A stretch of DNA of 64,000 nt from Streptomyces sp. ERV7 (lineage in GTDB: Bacteria; Actinomycetota; Actinomycetes; Streptomycetales; Streptomycetaceae). Below are positions 24,741-33,960 of the stretch, one piece after another. The stretch is taken from positions 1-64,000 of the forward strand of contig NZ_LYOY01000001.1 in the NCBI RefSeq assembly GCF_001653515.1, written 5' to 3'. The translations under genes and the position numbers were made by a program. The first letter of the stretch is position 1. Every line of letters starts with the position of its first letter. Below the pieces are notes generated by a model. That model did no database searches, was not told the origin of the DNA, and saw only the letters and a program-made list of their open reading frames with translations.

Positions 24741-26564
24741 GTGTTCCGTCTCTCCCTGGCCCGTCCCGGCGCGAGATCCCTCAGACCCCTGCTGACCGCG
24801 GCCGTGCTGAGCGCGGCCGCGCTCCCCATGACGGCGATGGCCCCGCCCGGCGGGCAACTGCGCCCCGAGGCCACCCTCGCCGCCCAACCGCTGCCCGGCG
24901 GGCTCGGCCCGTGTGTGCCGGGCCACTGTCCCCCCGACGGCTATCCGCCCGTCCACAACGGCCCCGTCCGCTACCGCGACAACGGCATCAACGTATACGT
25001 CGGCGGTGACTTCCACGTACGGGAGAAGGCCGCCGAGGCCGAGGGCCGGGTCGTCGTGCTCGGCACCTTCGACCAGCGCAAGGCCGCGGGCGTCAGCGGC
25101 GTCTACAACGTCGGCGAGGCCGGGGTCGGCTCACGGGTCGCGCCGCCCGTCGGCGCGGACTGGCTGACCACCGGCGGCAACGTCACCGTCGCGACCGGGC
25201 AGCGGCTGCTCGCCGAGCAGGGCGTCGTACGCCACGCGGGCTCCGCCACCGGGACCATCCAGTCCCAGCGCACCATCCACGACCCGGACGCGGCCAAGCC
25301 GTACACCGCGCTGCGCGGACAGCTCACCGACGCCAGCACGTGTTACGCGCACCCGGGAGGCGTCACCCGTACCCCCACCGGGACGGCCGTCCACTCGGGC
25401 GGGGAGACGCTGTTCACCGGTGACGGCACCTCCATGCTCCAGGTGTTCACCGTCGACTTCGACATGCAGAGCGCGAGCGGCGGCCAGGAGGGCATCCGCT
25501 TCGCCCGCATCCCGGCCGGGGCGACCGTGCTGGTCAACGTGCTCGGGACCAACCGGACCCTCAACACCTACAGCGGCACGATCGACGACTCCAGCCCGTT
25601 CAACCACCTGCGCGGCCGGCTGCTGTGGAACTTCCCCGACGCGACCGCCGTCGGCTTCAAGGGCACTGGCCAGTTCCAGGGCAGTGTGCTGATCGGCAAC
25701 CAGTCGTCCCTGGCGACGGTGAGTCTGCCCGGCATCAACGGGCGTTTCTTCACGACCGGTTCACTCACGCACACCAGCCCGCCGTCGGGCGGCGGTGGCC
25801 AGGAGTTCCACAACTACCCCTTCGACGGCAACCTGCCCGACTGCGGCACCGCGCCCACCGAGGGCGAGGTGCGGGTCCTCAAGACGGACGAGGCCACCGG
25901 CAGACCGCTGGCGGGGGCCGTCTTCGAGCTGTGGGAGGAGACCAACGGGACCACCGGGCTGCAGACGACGGGCACCACGCCGGACACCCGCCGGGGCGGC
26001 ACGTGTACGACCGGCGGGTCCGGCGCCTGTACGCGGACCGTGCCGCCGGGCACGTACTACTGGCTGGAGACCAGGGCCCCGCAGGGCTACGACCTGCCCT
26101 CCCCCGCGCACTTCGGGCCCCTCGTCCTCACCCGGGCGAACGCCTCACAGGGTGTCTCGGTGACGGCGGCCAACCACCGGCACGTCGTGCCGACGGGGTC
26201 TCTCACCGTCGACAAGAGGGACGCCGAGACCGGCAGGCCACTGGCGGGGGCGGTGTTCCGGCTGTGGCACGAGACCAACGGGGTGCCCGGGCTGCAGACG
26301 GCGGGCGCCGGACCCGACACCCCGGTGGGTCCCGGCTGTGCGACCGGGACCTCGGGCCGGTGCCACTTCGCGGACCTGCCCCTCGGCTCGTACTACGTCC
26401 AGGAGACGGCCGTGCCCGAGGGGTATGTCCTGCCGGAGAACCGGGTCAGCGGCCCGCACGAGGTGACCGCCGCCAACGCGGCCCAGGGCGTCACCGTCAG
26501 GCTGGCCAACCACCGCGGGGAGCCCGACAAGGGCGGCAAGGGCGGGAAGGGCGGACCTCGCTGA
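24741..26564 (+). CDS. Secreted choice-of-anchor-A protein with two SpaA-like domains
   Basis: A 607-residue exported protein. The signal region is [20 protein letters not shown]. The choice-of-anchor A domain spans about 60-365 ([56 protein letters not shown]). Two SpaA/prealbumin-like repeats follow, near 372-480 and 490-590, each with [15 protein letters not shown] or [14 protein letters not shown] and a [15 protein letters not shown] or [15 protein letters not shown] strand. SpaA domains usually stiffen adhesins or pili. The C-terminus is a basic Gly/Lys tail with no LPxTG or membrane helix, so it is probably released or charge-bound to the wall. GTG start. Part of a surface-type gene group. 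Confidence 0.82.
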   Translation: MFRLSLARPGARSLRPLLTAAVLSAAALPMTAMAPPGGQLRPEATLAAQPLPGGLGPCVPGHCPPDGYPPVHNGPVRYRDNGINVYVGGDFHVREKAAEAEGRVVVLGTFDQRKAAGVSGVYNVGEAGVGSRVAPPVGADWLTTGGNVTVATGQRLLAEQGVVRHAGSATGTIQSQRTIHDPDAAKPYTALRGQLTDASTCYAHPGGVTRTPTGTAVHSGGETLFTGDGTSMLQVFTVDFDMQSASGGQEGIRFARIPAGATVLVNVLGTNRTLNTYSGTIDDSSPFNHLRGRLLWNFPDATAVGFKGTGQFQGSVLIGNQSSLATVSLPGINGRFFTTGSLTHTSPPSGGGGQEFHNYPFDGNLPDCGTAPTEGEVRVLKTDEATGRPLAGAVFELWEETNGTTGLQTTGTTPDTRRGGTCTTGGSGACTRTVPPGTYYWLETRAPQGYDLPSPAHFGPLVLTRANASQGVSVTAANHRHVVPTGSLTVDKRDAETGRPLAGAVFRLWHETNGVPGLQTAGAGPDTPVGPGCATGTSGRCHFADLPLGSYYVQETAVPEGYVLPENRVSGPHEVTAANAAQGVTVRLANHRGEPDKGGKGGKGGPR

Positions 26565-26620
26565 CGCCTGAGACCCGATGACCGGGTGATCGGCCGGACC
26601 CCGGCCCGGACACCTCCCGC

Positions 26621-26661
26621 AGCGGCCGCGCTGCCGTACGCCCTACGGCAGCGCGGCCGCT
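26621..26661. terminator. Hairpin terminator
   Basis: Perfect 18-bp arms (AGCGGCCGCGCTGCCGTA and its complement) with a CGCCC loop, between the anchor-A gene and the propeller gene. Confidence 0.85.
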
Positions 26662-26738
26662 CCGGTGAAGACCTGGTGTGGCACATGCGTACGATCTCGG
26701 TCGGTGGGGCCGGATCACGCCCCGCAGAAGGGGAATCC

Positions 26739-27995
26739 ATGGCCATGACCGACATAAACGGCATCAACCTGTCCGGGGTGACGGGCAAGCTCATCCAGAC
26801 CGTCGCGCTGACGAAGAATCCCGCTCCGCAGGCGATCGCCACCGACGCGGTGAACGGGCACGTCTTCGTGCTCCAGATGGAGAGCGCCGCCAAGACGCCG
26901 CTCGGGAACATGTATCTCAACCGCATCGACCGGAACACCGGCCGGCTGACGGGCAGCATGTACCTCACGGGCTTCGGGCACGGGATCTCGATGGGGGCCG
27001 AGCCGGTCGGGACGGACACCTACCTGTGGACCGAGGTCGGTCCCGTCTCCCCCAACGACGGTGTCAGCAACGCCTTCGGCCAGGCCGTCACCCGCTTCCG
27101 CTTCGAGGACGGGGCCACCCTCGACCAGGCCGGCGTGCCCGACGCGAAGAAGTTCTGCCCTCCGGGCGGACGGAACACCGGCCCGTCGGTGGACCTCGCC
27201 AACAACACCCTGACCATCGTCTACTTCAAGGGAAGTGTGCGCTGCTTCACCCGCTACGACCTGGCCAGGGCGGCGCAGGGCGAGTGGGTGGAGGTGGGCA
27301 GCACCTTCGAGCTGCCGGCGGGCGCGGAGTCCGGACTCACCTTCCAGGGCTACACCGCCCTCAACGGCGTCCTGTACGTATACCAGTGGAAGAAGGACCC
27401 GGTCACGACCTACCCGGGCACCTCGTACATCACCTCGTACTCCCTGGACTCGAAGACCAAGCTCGACTCGCAGGTGGTCACCGGCGCCGACGGTCTGGAG
27501 CGGCGCGAGCCCGAGGGCCTGGCCGTCGAGGTCGACCCCAAGACGGGTGAGACCCGGCTCCTGTTCGGCTTCAGCGACACCGTCCCCGGAACCACCGGGC
27601 GGCGCAACGTCACCATCGGCTGGTACCCGACGCAGCCGGCGGTCGACGGCGTGAAGGTGCTCTCCGACTGGGAGAACCTCACTCTCGCCGCCGGGGTCAC
27701 CGCGGGCGCCGAGGCGCCGCGCGGGCGACTGGTCGCCCTCGCCGACACCACGTATCTCCAACTGCGCGGCACGCTCACCTGCCACCTCACCGCCGACACC
27801 CAGATCGCGACGCTGCCGCAGCGGCTCATGCCCACCCGCACCGTGCGGCAGAACACCCCGCGCAACATGTACTACGGGGTGGGTGTGTGCCGGGTGGAAG
27901 CGAACAAGCTCGGCGAGCTGTGGGCCTTCGGCGCCACCGCCGACAACGCCATCTCGTGGATCGACCTCGACTGCGTGTCGACCGCCTGGCGATGA
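26739..27995 (+). CDS. P68 RBP/TagC-like beta-propeller protein
   Basis: A 418-residue protein. An N-terminal beta-propeller resembles phage receptor-binding and TagC-like proteins (AIATDAVNGHVFVLQMES, LNRIDRNTGRLTGSMYLTGF, GISMGAEPVGTDTYLWTE). A C-terminal module of about 110 residues (VKVLSDWENLTLAAGVTAGA to the end) recurs as the free-standing secreted protein encoded next. No signal peptide is obvious from ATG 26739 (SD AGAAGGGGA). Export, if any, would need another route. The family is linked to cell-wall glycopolymer binding; that role here is inferred. Confidence 0.8.
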   Translation: MAMTDINGINLSGVTGKLIQTVALTKNPAPQAIATDAVNGHVFVLQMESAAKTPLGNMYLNRIDRNTGRLTGSMYLTGFGHGISMGAEPVGTDTYLWTEVGPVSPNDGVSNAFGQAVTRFRFEDGATLDQAGVPDAKKFCPPGGRNTGPSVDLANNTLTIVYFKGSVRCFTRYDLARAAQGEWVEVGSTFELPAGAESGLTFQGYTALNGVLYVYQWKKDPVTTYPGTSYITSYSLDSKTKLDSQVVTGADGLERREPEGLAVEVDPKTGETRLLFGFSDTVPGTTGRRNVTIGWYPTQPAVDGVKVLSDWENLTLAAGVTAGAEAPRGRLVALADTTYLQLRGTLTCHLTADTQIATLPQRLMPTRTVRQNTPRNMYYGVGVCRVEANKLGELWAFGATADNAISWIDLDCVSTAWR

Positions 27996-28048
27996 CGGCG
28001 CCGCACCCCTCACGCCCTTCCCGCCTCTCGCGATCCGGAGGATCGACC

Positions 28049-28513
28049 ATGCCCTCGCGCACCACCAGCCGCCGCTCCCTGCTCGCCACGGCCCTCGCGG
28101 TCCCCACCGCGGCCGTCGGTGTGCCGCTGCTCGCCGCCACGCCCGCCGCCGCCGCTCCGACCGGGGTCCAGGTCCTCGTCGACTGGACGGCCATCACGCT
28201 GGCCGCGGGCGTCTCCGCGAGCGCGGACACACCCGCGCAGGCCCGAGTGGTGAGCATCGCGGGCACCGAGTTCCTCCAGCTGCGCGGCGTGATCACCTGC
28301 AACTTCTCGGCCGACGCGCAGCTGGGCACCCTCCCGGCGACCATCCGTCCGCCGAAGACGACCCGCGGCGTCTGCCCGCGCAACAACCACCTCGGCGTCA
28401 ACGCCACCCGTATCGAGGCCGACACGGCGGGCCGCGTGATGGTCTACGGTCCGCAGGCCTCGGACACGGTCACCTGGATCCAGCTCGACAACTTCTCGTC
28501 GGTACAGCGCTGA
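28049..28513 (+). CDS. Secreted single-domain protein related to the preceding C-terminal module
   Basis: A 154-residue protein. The N-terminus has twin arginines in TTSRRSLLATALAVPTAAVG and an AAAA cleavage zone, so it is a candidate Tat substrate. The mature domain aligns with the last about 110 residues of the propeller protein: VLVDWTAITLAAGVSASADT vs VLSDWENLTLAAGVTAGAEA, FLQLRGVITC vs YLQLRGTLTC, and DTVTWIQLD vs NAISWIDLD. ATG 28049 follows CGGAGGA. Two conserved Cys may pair. Probably cotranscribed with the propeller gene 53 bases upstream. Confidence 0.82.
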   Translation: MPSRTTSRRSLLATALAVPTAAVGVPLLAATPAAAAPTGVQVLVDWTAITLAAGVSASADTPAQARVVSIAGTEFLQLRGVITCNFSADAQLGTLPATIRPPKTTRGVCPRNNHLGVNATRIEADTAGRVMVYGPQASDTVTWIQLDNFSSVQR

Positions 28514-28519
28514 CACGAA

Positions 28520-28548
28520 CGGGGTGGGGCGGCGGCCGCCCCACCCCG
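28520..28548. terminator. Hairpin terminator between convergent genes
   Basis: Inverted repeat CGGGGTGGGGCGGC / GCCGCCCCACCCCG with almost no loop (inner bases must unpair), 6 bases after the secreted-protein stop and before the NUDIX stop. Confidence 0.7.
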
Positions 28549-28568
28549 CCGAACGCGCACCGGGTTGT

Positions 28569-29015
28569 TCAGACGCCCCGGTCGTCCAGCATGCGCAGCC
28601 CGTCGACGGCGGCCGGCGAGAGCATCGCCTCCCGCAGCTCCGACAGCGCGAGCCAGCTCACCGCGTCGGTGGAGCCGTCGACCTCGACGACCTCCGGCGC
28701 GCCCCGCCCGGGATCGGCGCCGGCCAGCTCGACCGCGTAGAACAGCCCGGTCAGATGCCAGTCCACGCCGCCCCGGCTGACGGCGTACGTCCGCGCGTCG
28801 ACCAGCCGTGCGGCGGCGAGCTCGCGGCCGGTCTCCTCGCGGAGTTCGCGCGCCAGGGCCTCCACGGGCTGCTCGCCCGGGTCGATCCCGCCGCCCGGCA
28901 GATGCCACAGCCCCGGGGCGAAGACCGGGGACGCCTGCGACAGCCGGGCCAGCAGCATCCGCTGCTCCTCCCGCACGAGCGCGTACGCGGAGACACGCAG
29001 TCGCACCTCAGCCAT
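28569..29015 (-). CDS. NUDIX hydrolase
   Basis: A 148-residue single-domain NUDIX protein. The box G-x5-E-x7-REUxEExGU is intact as GIDPGEQPVEALARELREET followed by GREL (about residues 43-66). It hydrolyses a nucleoside diphosphate linked to another moiety; the substrate is not predictable. ATG 29013-29015. The gene lies between the terminator at 28548 and the phosphotransferase gene upstream, all on the minus strand. Confidence 0.9.
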   Translation of the reverse strand: MAEVRLRVSAYALVREEQRMLLARLSQASPVFAPGLWHLPGGGIDPGEQPVEALARELREETGRELAAARLVDARTYAVSRGGVDWHLTGLFYAVELAGADPGRGAPEVVEVDGSTDAVSWLALSELREAMLSPAAVDGLRMLDDRGV

Positions 29016-29118
29016 GATTCCCCCTCAGACGTACGGACTCAGACGTACGGATCGACACCTCGGGAACTCTAACCACCAGCCCACGGTGGTCGGGAGACAG
29101 ACCGCGGGGGGGGTGCTC

Positions 29119-30042
29119 TCAGCTCTCGCCCAGCACCGCCCGGATCACATGCCGGGCGTTGCCCGCCATCGCCGGGTTGGTCTTCCGGTAGTGAGGCAGC
29201 GCGATCACCGCCTGCGAGAGCGTCCTTCCCCGGCCGCGGATCCACGTCGCGTCGTCCACGCCGAGCGCGTCGCGGAAGACCTCCCGGGCGTCGGCGGGCA
29301 GCAGGTTCCAGGCGGGGAAGAGGTCGCAGGCCGGATCGCCGACTCCCATACAGCCGAAGTCGATCACCGAACTCAGTCGGCCGCCGTCCACGAGCAGATT
29401 GCCCGGCATCAGATCGGCGTGCAGCCACACCGGCGGCCCGCCCCAGACGGGGGCCCGCAGCGCTTCCTCCCAGGCGGCGAGCGCGGCGTCGCAGTCGACC
29501 CCTTCCTCCGGGATCCCGCGCAGCTCCTCGATGGCGGCCCGGGTCGACCTGTCCAGCGAGGCAACCGGCCCGCCGCGGTAGGCCGACGGGGCGTCCGCCA
29601 GGGTGAGGCCGCGCATCTCGCCCACGAACGCGGCCAGATCCCCGGCCAGCAGCCGGGGTTCGCTCAGCGCCCCGGCCTCGGGGTTCTCCCCCGCCAGCCA
29701 CCGGTACACCGACCACTCCCACGGAAACCCCTCGGCCGGCTCCCCGGCCCCGAGCACCTCGGGGACGGGCGTGGGCAGCAGCGACGCGAGGCGGGGCAGC
29801 CACTCCCGCTCCAGCGACAGGTCCTCGGCCCCGCCGCGCACCAGCGGCAGCCGTACGACCATGTCCCCGCCCAGCCGGTACATCGCGTTGACCGTCCCGC
29901 CGGAGGCGAACCGCGCCACCGGCAGCCCCGCCCACTGCGGGAACTGCCCGGCGACCAGCCGCCGGACGAGCGCGTCGTCAGTGGGGTGCGAGCCGGGGTG
30001 CAGGTCGGGATGCAGTTCGGAGTGGGTCGGCGCTGTGCTCAT
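29119..30042 (-). CDS. Aminoglycoside phosphotransferase (APH)-family protein
   Basis: A 307-residue kinase-fold protein with the APH catalytic loop HADLMPGNLL (His about 203) and metal loop IDFGCMGVGDPACDL. The N-lobe has FASGGTVNAMYRLGGDMVVR. Members include antibiotic kinases, homoserine/choline kinases and many of unknown substrate, so resistance cannot be claimed. ATG 30040-30042. It lies 60 bases downstream of the GNAT gene on the same strand and may be cotranscribed. Confidence 0.87.
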   Translation of the reverse strand: MSTAPTHSELHPDLHPGSHPTDDALVRRLVAGQFPQWAGLPVARFASGGTVNAMYRLGGDMVVRLPLVRGGAEDLSLEREWLPRLASLLPTPVPEVLGAGEPAEGFPWEWSVYRWLAGENPEAGALSEPRLLAGDLAAFVGEMRGLTLADAPSAYRGGPVASLDRSTRAAIEELRGIPEEGVDCDAALAAWEEALRAPVWGGPPVWLHADLMPGNLLVDGGRLSSVIDFGCMGVGDPACDLFPAWNLLPADAREVFRDALGVDDATWIRGRGRTLSQAVIALPHYRKTNPAMAGNARHVIRAVLGES

Positions 30043-30102
30043 GGGCCACCATCCGATCGCCGGACGGCGATCGGCGTCAAACCCTTTTCCCCGACGCCTC
30101 CC

Positions 30103-30786
30103 TCACGCCGGGATGAGCGAGCGCAGGTCCGTCGTCCCCGGGCGCACCCCGACGCGCTGTTCGAGCTGCTCCCGCACCCGGGGCCACTCCTCGTCGAGGA
30201 TCGAGTAGAAGGCCGTACCGCGCACCATGCCGTCCAGACCTCGGGAGTGAGCGCGGTGTACGCCGTCGAGGGCCGCGCCGAGCCGTTCGATCGCGGCGCG
30301 GGAGCGCAGGTTGCGGGCGTCGGCGCGCAGGGACACCCGCCGCACCCCCCAGGTCTCGAAGGCGTGCCGCAGCATCAGCAGCTTGGCCTCGGTGTTGATG
30401 CCGGTGCCCTGGGCGCACGCGGAGAGCCAGGTGCCGCCGATCTCCGCCGCGTCGGGGATCGCGGTGGCCACCGGGCCGAGCGGACCGCGCGGGACCGGCG
30501 GCCAGGGCACCGGGCCCTGCCAGTAGTCCAGCTCGCAGAAGCGCGTCGACCCCACGACGCGACCGTCCGCGACCCGCACCGTGACGAACGGCAGCGCCCG
30601 CCCCGCAGCCCGGGCGGCCAGCGCGTCGGCGACATACCGCTCCGCCGCCTCCACCCCGCAGGGCACGGGCGTGAAGGCATAACTGCTGCGGTCCTCGGCG
30701 GCGGCCCGGGCCAGCGCCTCGACGTGGTGTTCGGCGAGCGGCTCCAACCGGAGGGTGCGGCCGCGGAGGGTGACGGGTTCGGGCAC
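30103..30786 (-). CDS. GNAT acetyltransferase, RimJ/RimL type
   Basis: A 227-residue protein with VTLRGRTLRLEPLAEHHVEA at the N-terminus. The acetyl-CoA region contains EIGGTWLSACAQGTGINTEA, followed by WGVRRVSLRADARNLRSRAA and IERLGAALDGVHRAH. The W-N/D-x-R-S pattern is typical of RimL-like enzymes. GTG 30784-30786 is strongly supported by AAGGAGG four bases upstream. It likely acetylates a protein N-terminus or an amine drug; undetermined. It lies between the FAD oxidase and the APH-like gene on the minus strand. Confidence 0.88.
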   Translation of the reverse strand: MPEPVTLRGRTLRLEPLAEHHVEALARAAAEDRSSYAFTPVPCGVEAAERYVADALAARAAGRALPFVTVRVADGRVVGSTRFCELDYWQGPVPWPPVPRGPLGPVATAIPDAAEIGGTWLSACAQGTGINTEAKLLMLRHAFETWGVRRVSLRADARNLRSRAAIERLGAALDGVHRAHSRGLDGMVRGTAFYSILDEEWPRVREQLEQRVGVRPGTTDLRSLIPA

Positions 30787-30860
30787 GGGCCTCCTTGCGT
30801 CCTTGAGCGGGTGCGAGTCGTGATGCGAGGGGCGCCGACAGGGAGGCGCCCGGTCCGGGC

Positions 30861-32018
30861 TCAGCCCTTCGCCGTGAATCGGCCGGGCGCGAACGGGGCG
30901 ATGTCCAGCGGGAGTTCGCCGCCCGTCACGCACGCCGCCACGATCAGCCCGGTGACCGGGGCCAGTCCGACCCCCGCCCCTTCGTGGCCGCAGGCGTGCA
31001 GGAGACCGGGTACCCGGGGGTCGGGACCGATCGCGGGCAGATGGTCGGGCAGATAGGGGCGGAAGCCCGCGTACGTACGCAGTGCCCGCACTCCGCCCAG
31101 GACCGGGAAGAGGGCCACGGCCTGGGCGGCGAGACGCCGCAGCGCCTCGGTGGACAGACCGCGGTCGAAGCCCACCCGCTCCCGGCTGGCGCCGATCAGG
31201 ACCGGACCGGCGGCGGTGCCCTCGACCACCCCCGAGGTCTGGAGCGCCGCGGAGTCGCTGGCGACATCGGCGACATAGTCCGCCGCGTACACCTTGTGCC
31301 GCACCACCCGGGGCAGCGGCTCGGTGACCAGGACGAAGCCCCGGCGCGGCAGGACGGGCAGCTCCGCCCCCGCGAACCCGGCGACCTGGCCGCCCCAGGT
31401 GCCCGCCGCGTTCACCACATACGGGGCGTGGATCCGTGTGCCGTTCGCGGTGCGCACTCCTTTCACCTCGCCGCCCTCCCCGGTGAGCAGGGCCGTGACT
31501 TCTTCGCCGAGGCGCAGACGGACGCGGTCGCCGCCCGCGCGCAGCAGATGGGCCGCGGCGAGGGCGGGCATGACCTGGGCGTCCTGCGGATAGTGGTAGC
31601 CGCCCGCCAGGCCCGGGGCCAGATGGGGTTCCAGGTCGTTCAGGCGGTCCGCCGGAACCTCCTCCACCCGTACACCGGCGCTCCGCTGCCCGCTCGCGAA
31701 GCCGCGCAGCGCCGCCATTCCGTCCTCGCCGGAGGCGACGACCAGGCCGCCCTTGGGTTCGTACTCGATCTGCGGCGGCAGCAGTCGGGCCAGCTCGCGC
31801 CACAGCTCGGCGGAGGCGAGGGCGAGGGAGAGTTCGGGGCCGGGCTCCTTGTCGGAGACGAGGAGGTTGCCCTCACCGGCACCGGTGGTGCCGCCCGCGA
31901 CGGGGCCGCGGTCGACGACGGTGACGGTGAGGCCGGCTCGTGCGGTGTAGTAGGCGCAGGCGGCGCCGACCACGCCCGCACCGATGACGATGACGTCCGA
32001 GGATGTTCTCGTGGGCAC
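30861..32018 (-). CDS. FAD-dependent amine/amino acid oxidase (DAO family)
   Basis: A 385-residue DAO-type flavoprotein. The dinucleotide motif is VIVIGAGVVGAACAYYTARA (residues about 9-28), with VTVVDRGPVAGGTTGAGEGN next. The C-terminal FAD contact region reads GLLHACGHEGAGVGLAPVTG. Close families are glycine/sarcosine oxidase, D-amino acid dehydrogenase and hydroxyproline/opine oxidases. GTG 32016-32018 has no SD, so it may be translated leaderless or weakly. It is divergent from a peptide/nickel-type ABC importer and probably oxidises an imported amine or amino acid. Confidence 0.87.
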   Translation of the reverse strand: MPTRTSSDVIVIGAGVVGAACAYYTARAGLTVTVVDRGPVAGGTTGAGEGNLLVSDKEPGPELSLALASAELWRELARLLPPQIEYEPKGGLVVASGEDGMAALRGFASGQRSAGVRVEEVPADRLNDLEPHLAPGLAGGYHYPQDAQVMPALAAAHLLRAGGDRVRLRLGEEVTALLTGEGGEVKGVRTANGTRIHAPYVVNAAGTWGGQVAGFAGAELPVLPRRGFVLVTEPLPRVVRHKVYAADYVADVASDSAALQTSGVVEGTAAGPVLIGASRERVGFDRGLSTEALRRLAAQAVALFPVLGGVRALRTYAGFRPYLPDHLPAIGPDPRVPGLLHACGHEGAGVGLAPVTGLIVAACVTGGELPLDIAPFAPGRFTAKG

Positions 32019-32200
32019 AGCAGTAATATTTCACATTGCACTGCCGGAGCCAAGAGGTGCCGCCCGACCTCTCGTTGGGACACGAGTAGGTAAAGGAGCG
32101 GCCGATGGGTTGTCAGTACAATTTCACATTACTATGTTACAGGTCACATTCCAGCCGCTCTGGCTGTCTGACTGCTCTCGCGCTCTCGGAGTGACCACTG
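32019..32200. promoter_or_regulatory. Divergent promoter region with TTTCACATT direct repeats
   Basis: This 182-bp gap is unusually AT-rich. TTTCACATT occurs at 32029-32037 and 32122-32130, and GTCACATT at 32143-32150. The two full copies are in the same orientation, near the likely promoters of the oxidase and the importer. They are plausible binding sites for a common regulator, which is not encoded nearby. Confidence 0.55.
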
Positions 32201-33946
32201 ATGAACAAGCGCACCCTCACCGCCCTCGCCACCGCCCTGACGGCGTCCCTCGCCCTCGGGGCGACCGGCTGCTCGAAGACCAAGCACGCGGCCCCGGACC
32301 CCGGCGGCAAGAACCCGGCGACCGCCAACGCGGGCACCGTCGTGGGCGGCACACCCCAGAAGGGCGGCACCCTGACCGTCCTGTCCAACCAGGACTTCAC
32401 CCACCTCGACCCCGCCCGCAACTGGGTCATGAACGACATGGACTTCGGGACCCGGATGCTCTACCGCACCCTGGTCACCTACAAGGCGGCCCCCGGCACC
32501 GGCGGCGGTGAGCTGGTGCCCGACCTGGCCACCGATCTGGGCACCTCCTCCAACGGCGCGAAGACCTGGACCTTCCACCTCAAGCCGGGGGTCAAGTACG
32601 AGGACGGCAGCCCCGTCACCGCCCAGGACGTCAAGTACAACGTGGAGCGGTCCTTCTCGCCCGACCTGCCCGGCGGCGCCGACTACGCGGCCCGCTACCT
32701 CGCCGGCGCCGACGGCTACCAGGGCCCGGCCCAGGGCAAGCACCTGGACTCCGTCAGGACGCCGGACGACCACACGATCGTCTTCGAACTGCGCAAGCCC
32801 TTCGCGGAGTTCCCCAACGCCACCGTGATGCCGACCTTCGCACCGGTCCCCCGGGCCAAGGACAAGGGGCCCCAGTACGACAACCGGCCGTTCTCCTCGG
32901 GGCCGTACAAGATCGAGTCGTACGAGCGGGGCAAGAAGCTGGTGCTTGTGCGCAACACGAACTGGGACGCCGCCACCGACCAGGTGCGCAAGGCCTACCC
33001 GGACAGACTCGTCATGGTCATGGGGCTCAAGGCCAACCAGATCGACGACCGGCTCATCGCCTCCCAGGGCGCGGACGCCTCCGCAGTCTCCTGGGGCGCC
33101 CTGCGCCCGGAGAGCGCGGCCAAGGTGCTGCCCAGCGCCGAGGTGCGCAAGCGGCTGATCGCCGAGTCCACCAACTGCACGGACATGGTCCAGATGCACA
33201 CCGGGCACGCCCCGTTCGACGATGTGAAGGTCCGTCAGGCCGTGCAGTACGCCCTCGACAAGGACGCCGTCCTCACCGCGTCCGGCGGCCCCGCCTTCAA
33301 CGACCCCTCCACCGCGTACATGCCCGCCTCCCTCTTCGGCGGCAAGCAGCCGGACACCGCGAAGGTGCCCGTGGCCGGCGACGTGGACAAGGCGAAGCAG
33401 CTCCTGAAGGAGGCGGGCAAAGCGGGCGGGTTCAGCACCAAGATGACCGTCTCCACCGGCGACAAGGGACGCGGCGAGGCGATCCAGCAGGCGCTCGCCA
33501 AGGCCGGGATCAAGGTCACCATCGAGACCGTCGACCCGTCCGCGTTCTACGCGACGATCGGTGACACCAAGAACCGGACCGACATGGTCTACACGGGCTG
33601 GTGTCCCGACTACCCGTCGGGGTCCACCTTCCTCCCGTTCGTCTTCGACGGCCGCTACATCAAGGAGAAGGGCAACTCCGGCAACCACTCGCTCTTCCGC
33701 GACGACGCGACGATGAAGAAGATGGACGAGATCGCCGCCCTGACGGACGCCAAGCAGGCCAACACCGCCTGGCAGCAGCTGGACGGCGAGATCCTCGCCA
33801 AGGCCCCGGCCGTGCCGGTCCTGGTGCGCCGCTGGCCGCTGGTCCTGGGCACCAACATCGCGGGCGCCTACGGCCAGACCTCCTTCGGCGGTCAGCTCGA
33901 CTACGCCGGCATCGGTCTCAAGGACCCCTCGAAGAGCCAGGGCTGA
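32201..33946 (+). CDS. Peptide-type ABC transporter substrate-binding lipoprotein (SBP family 5)
   Basis: A 581-residue lipoprotein with lipobox LGATGC (cysteine about residue 24). The SBP_bac_5 fold shows GGTLTVLSNQDFTHLDPARN, the family signature KPGVKYEDGSPVTAQDVKYN (about 128-147), and the C-terminal YTGWCPDYPSGSTFLPFVFD. It binds oligopeptides, opines or similar ligands outside the membrane and delivers them to the permeases encoded next. First gene of a five-gene operon. ATG 32201 in an AT-rich promoter context. Confidence 0.92.
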   Translation: MNKRTLTALATALTASLALGATGCSKTKHAAPDPGGKNPATANAGTVVGGTPQKGGTLTVLSNQDFTHLDPARNWVMNDMDFGTRMLYRTLVTYKAAPGTGGGELVPDLATDLGTSSNGAKTWTFHLKPGVKYEDGSPVTAQDVKYNVERSFSPDLPGGADYAARYLAGADGYQGPAQGKHLDSVRTPDDHTIVFELRKPFAEFPNATVMPTFAPVPRAKDKGPQYDNRPFSSGPYKIESYERGKKLVLVRNTNWDAATDQVRKAYPDRLVMVMGLKANQIDDRLIASQGADASAVSWGALRPESAAKVLPSAEVRKRLIAESTNCTDMVQMHTGHAPFDDVKVRQAVQYALDKDAVLTASGGPAFNDPSTAYMPASLFGGKQPDTAKVPVAGDVDKAKQLLKEAGKAGGFSTKMTVSTGDKGRGEAIQQALAKAGIKVTIETVDPSAFYATIGDTKNRTDMVYTGWCPDYPSGSTFLPFVFDGRYIKEKGNSGNHSLFRDDATMKKMDEIAALTDAKQANTAWQQLDGEILAKAPAVPVLVRRWPLVLGTNIAGAYGQTSFGGQLDYAGIGLKDPSKSQG

Positions 33947-33960
33947 GGGTCCCCCGGATC

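Noticed and set aside
29119..30042. Antibiotic resistance kinase
   Set aside because: The APH fold is certain, but the family includes many non-resistance kinases and nothing in the sequence points to an antibiotic.
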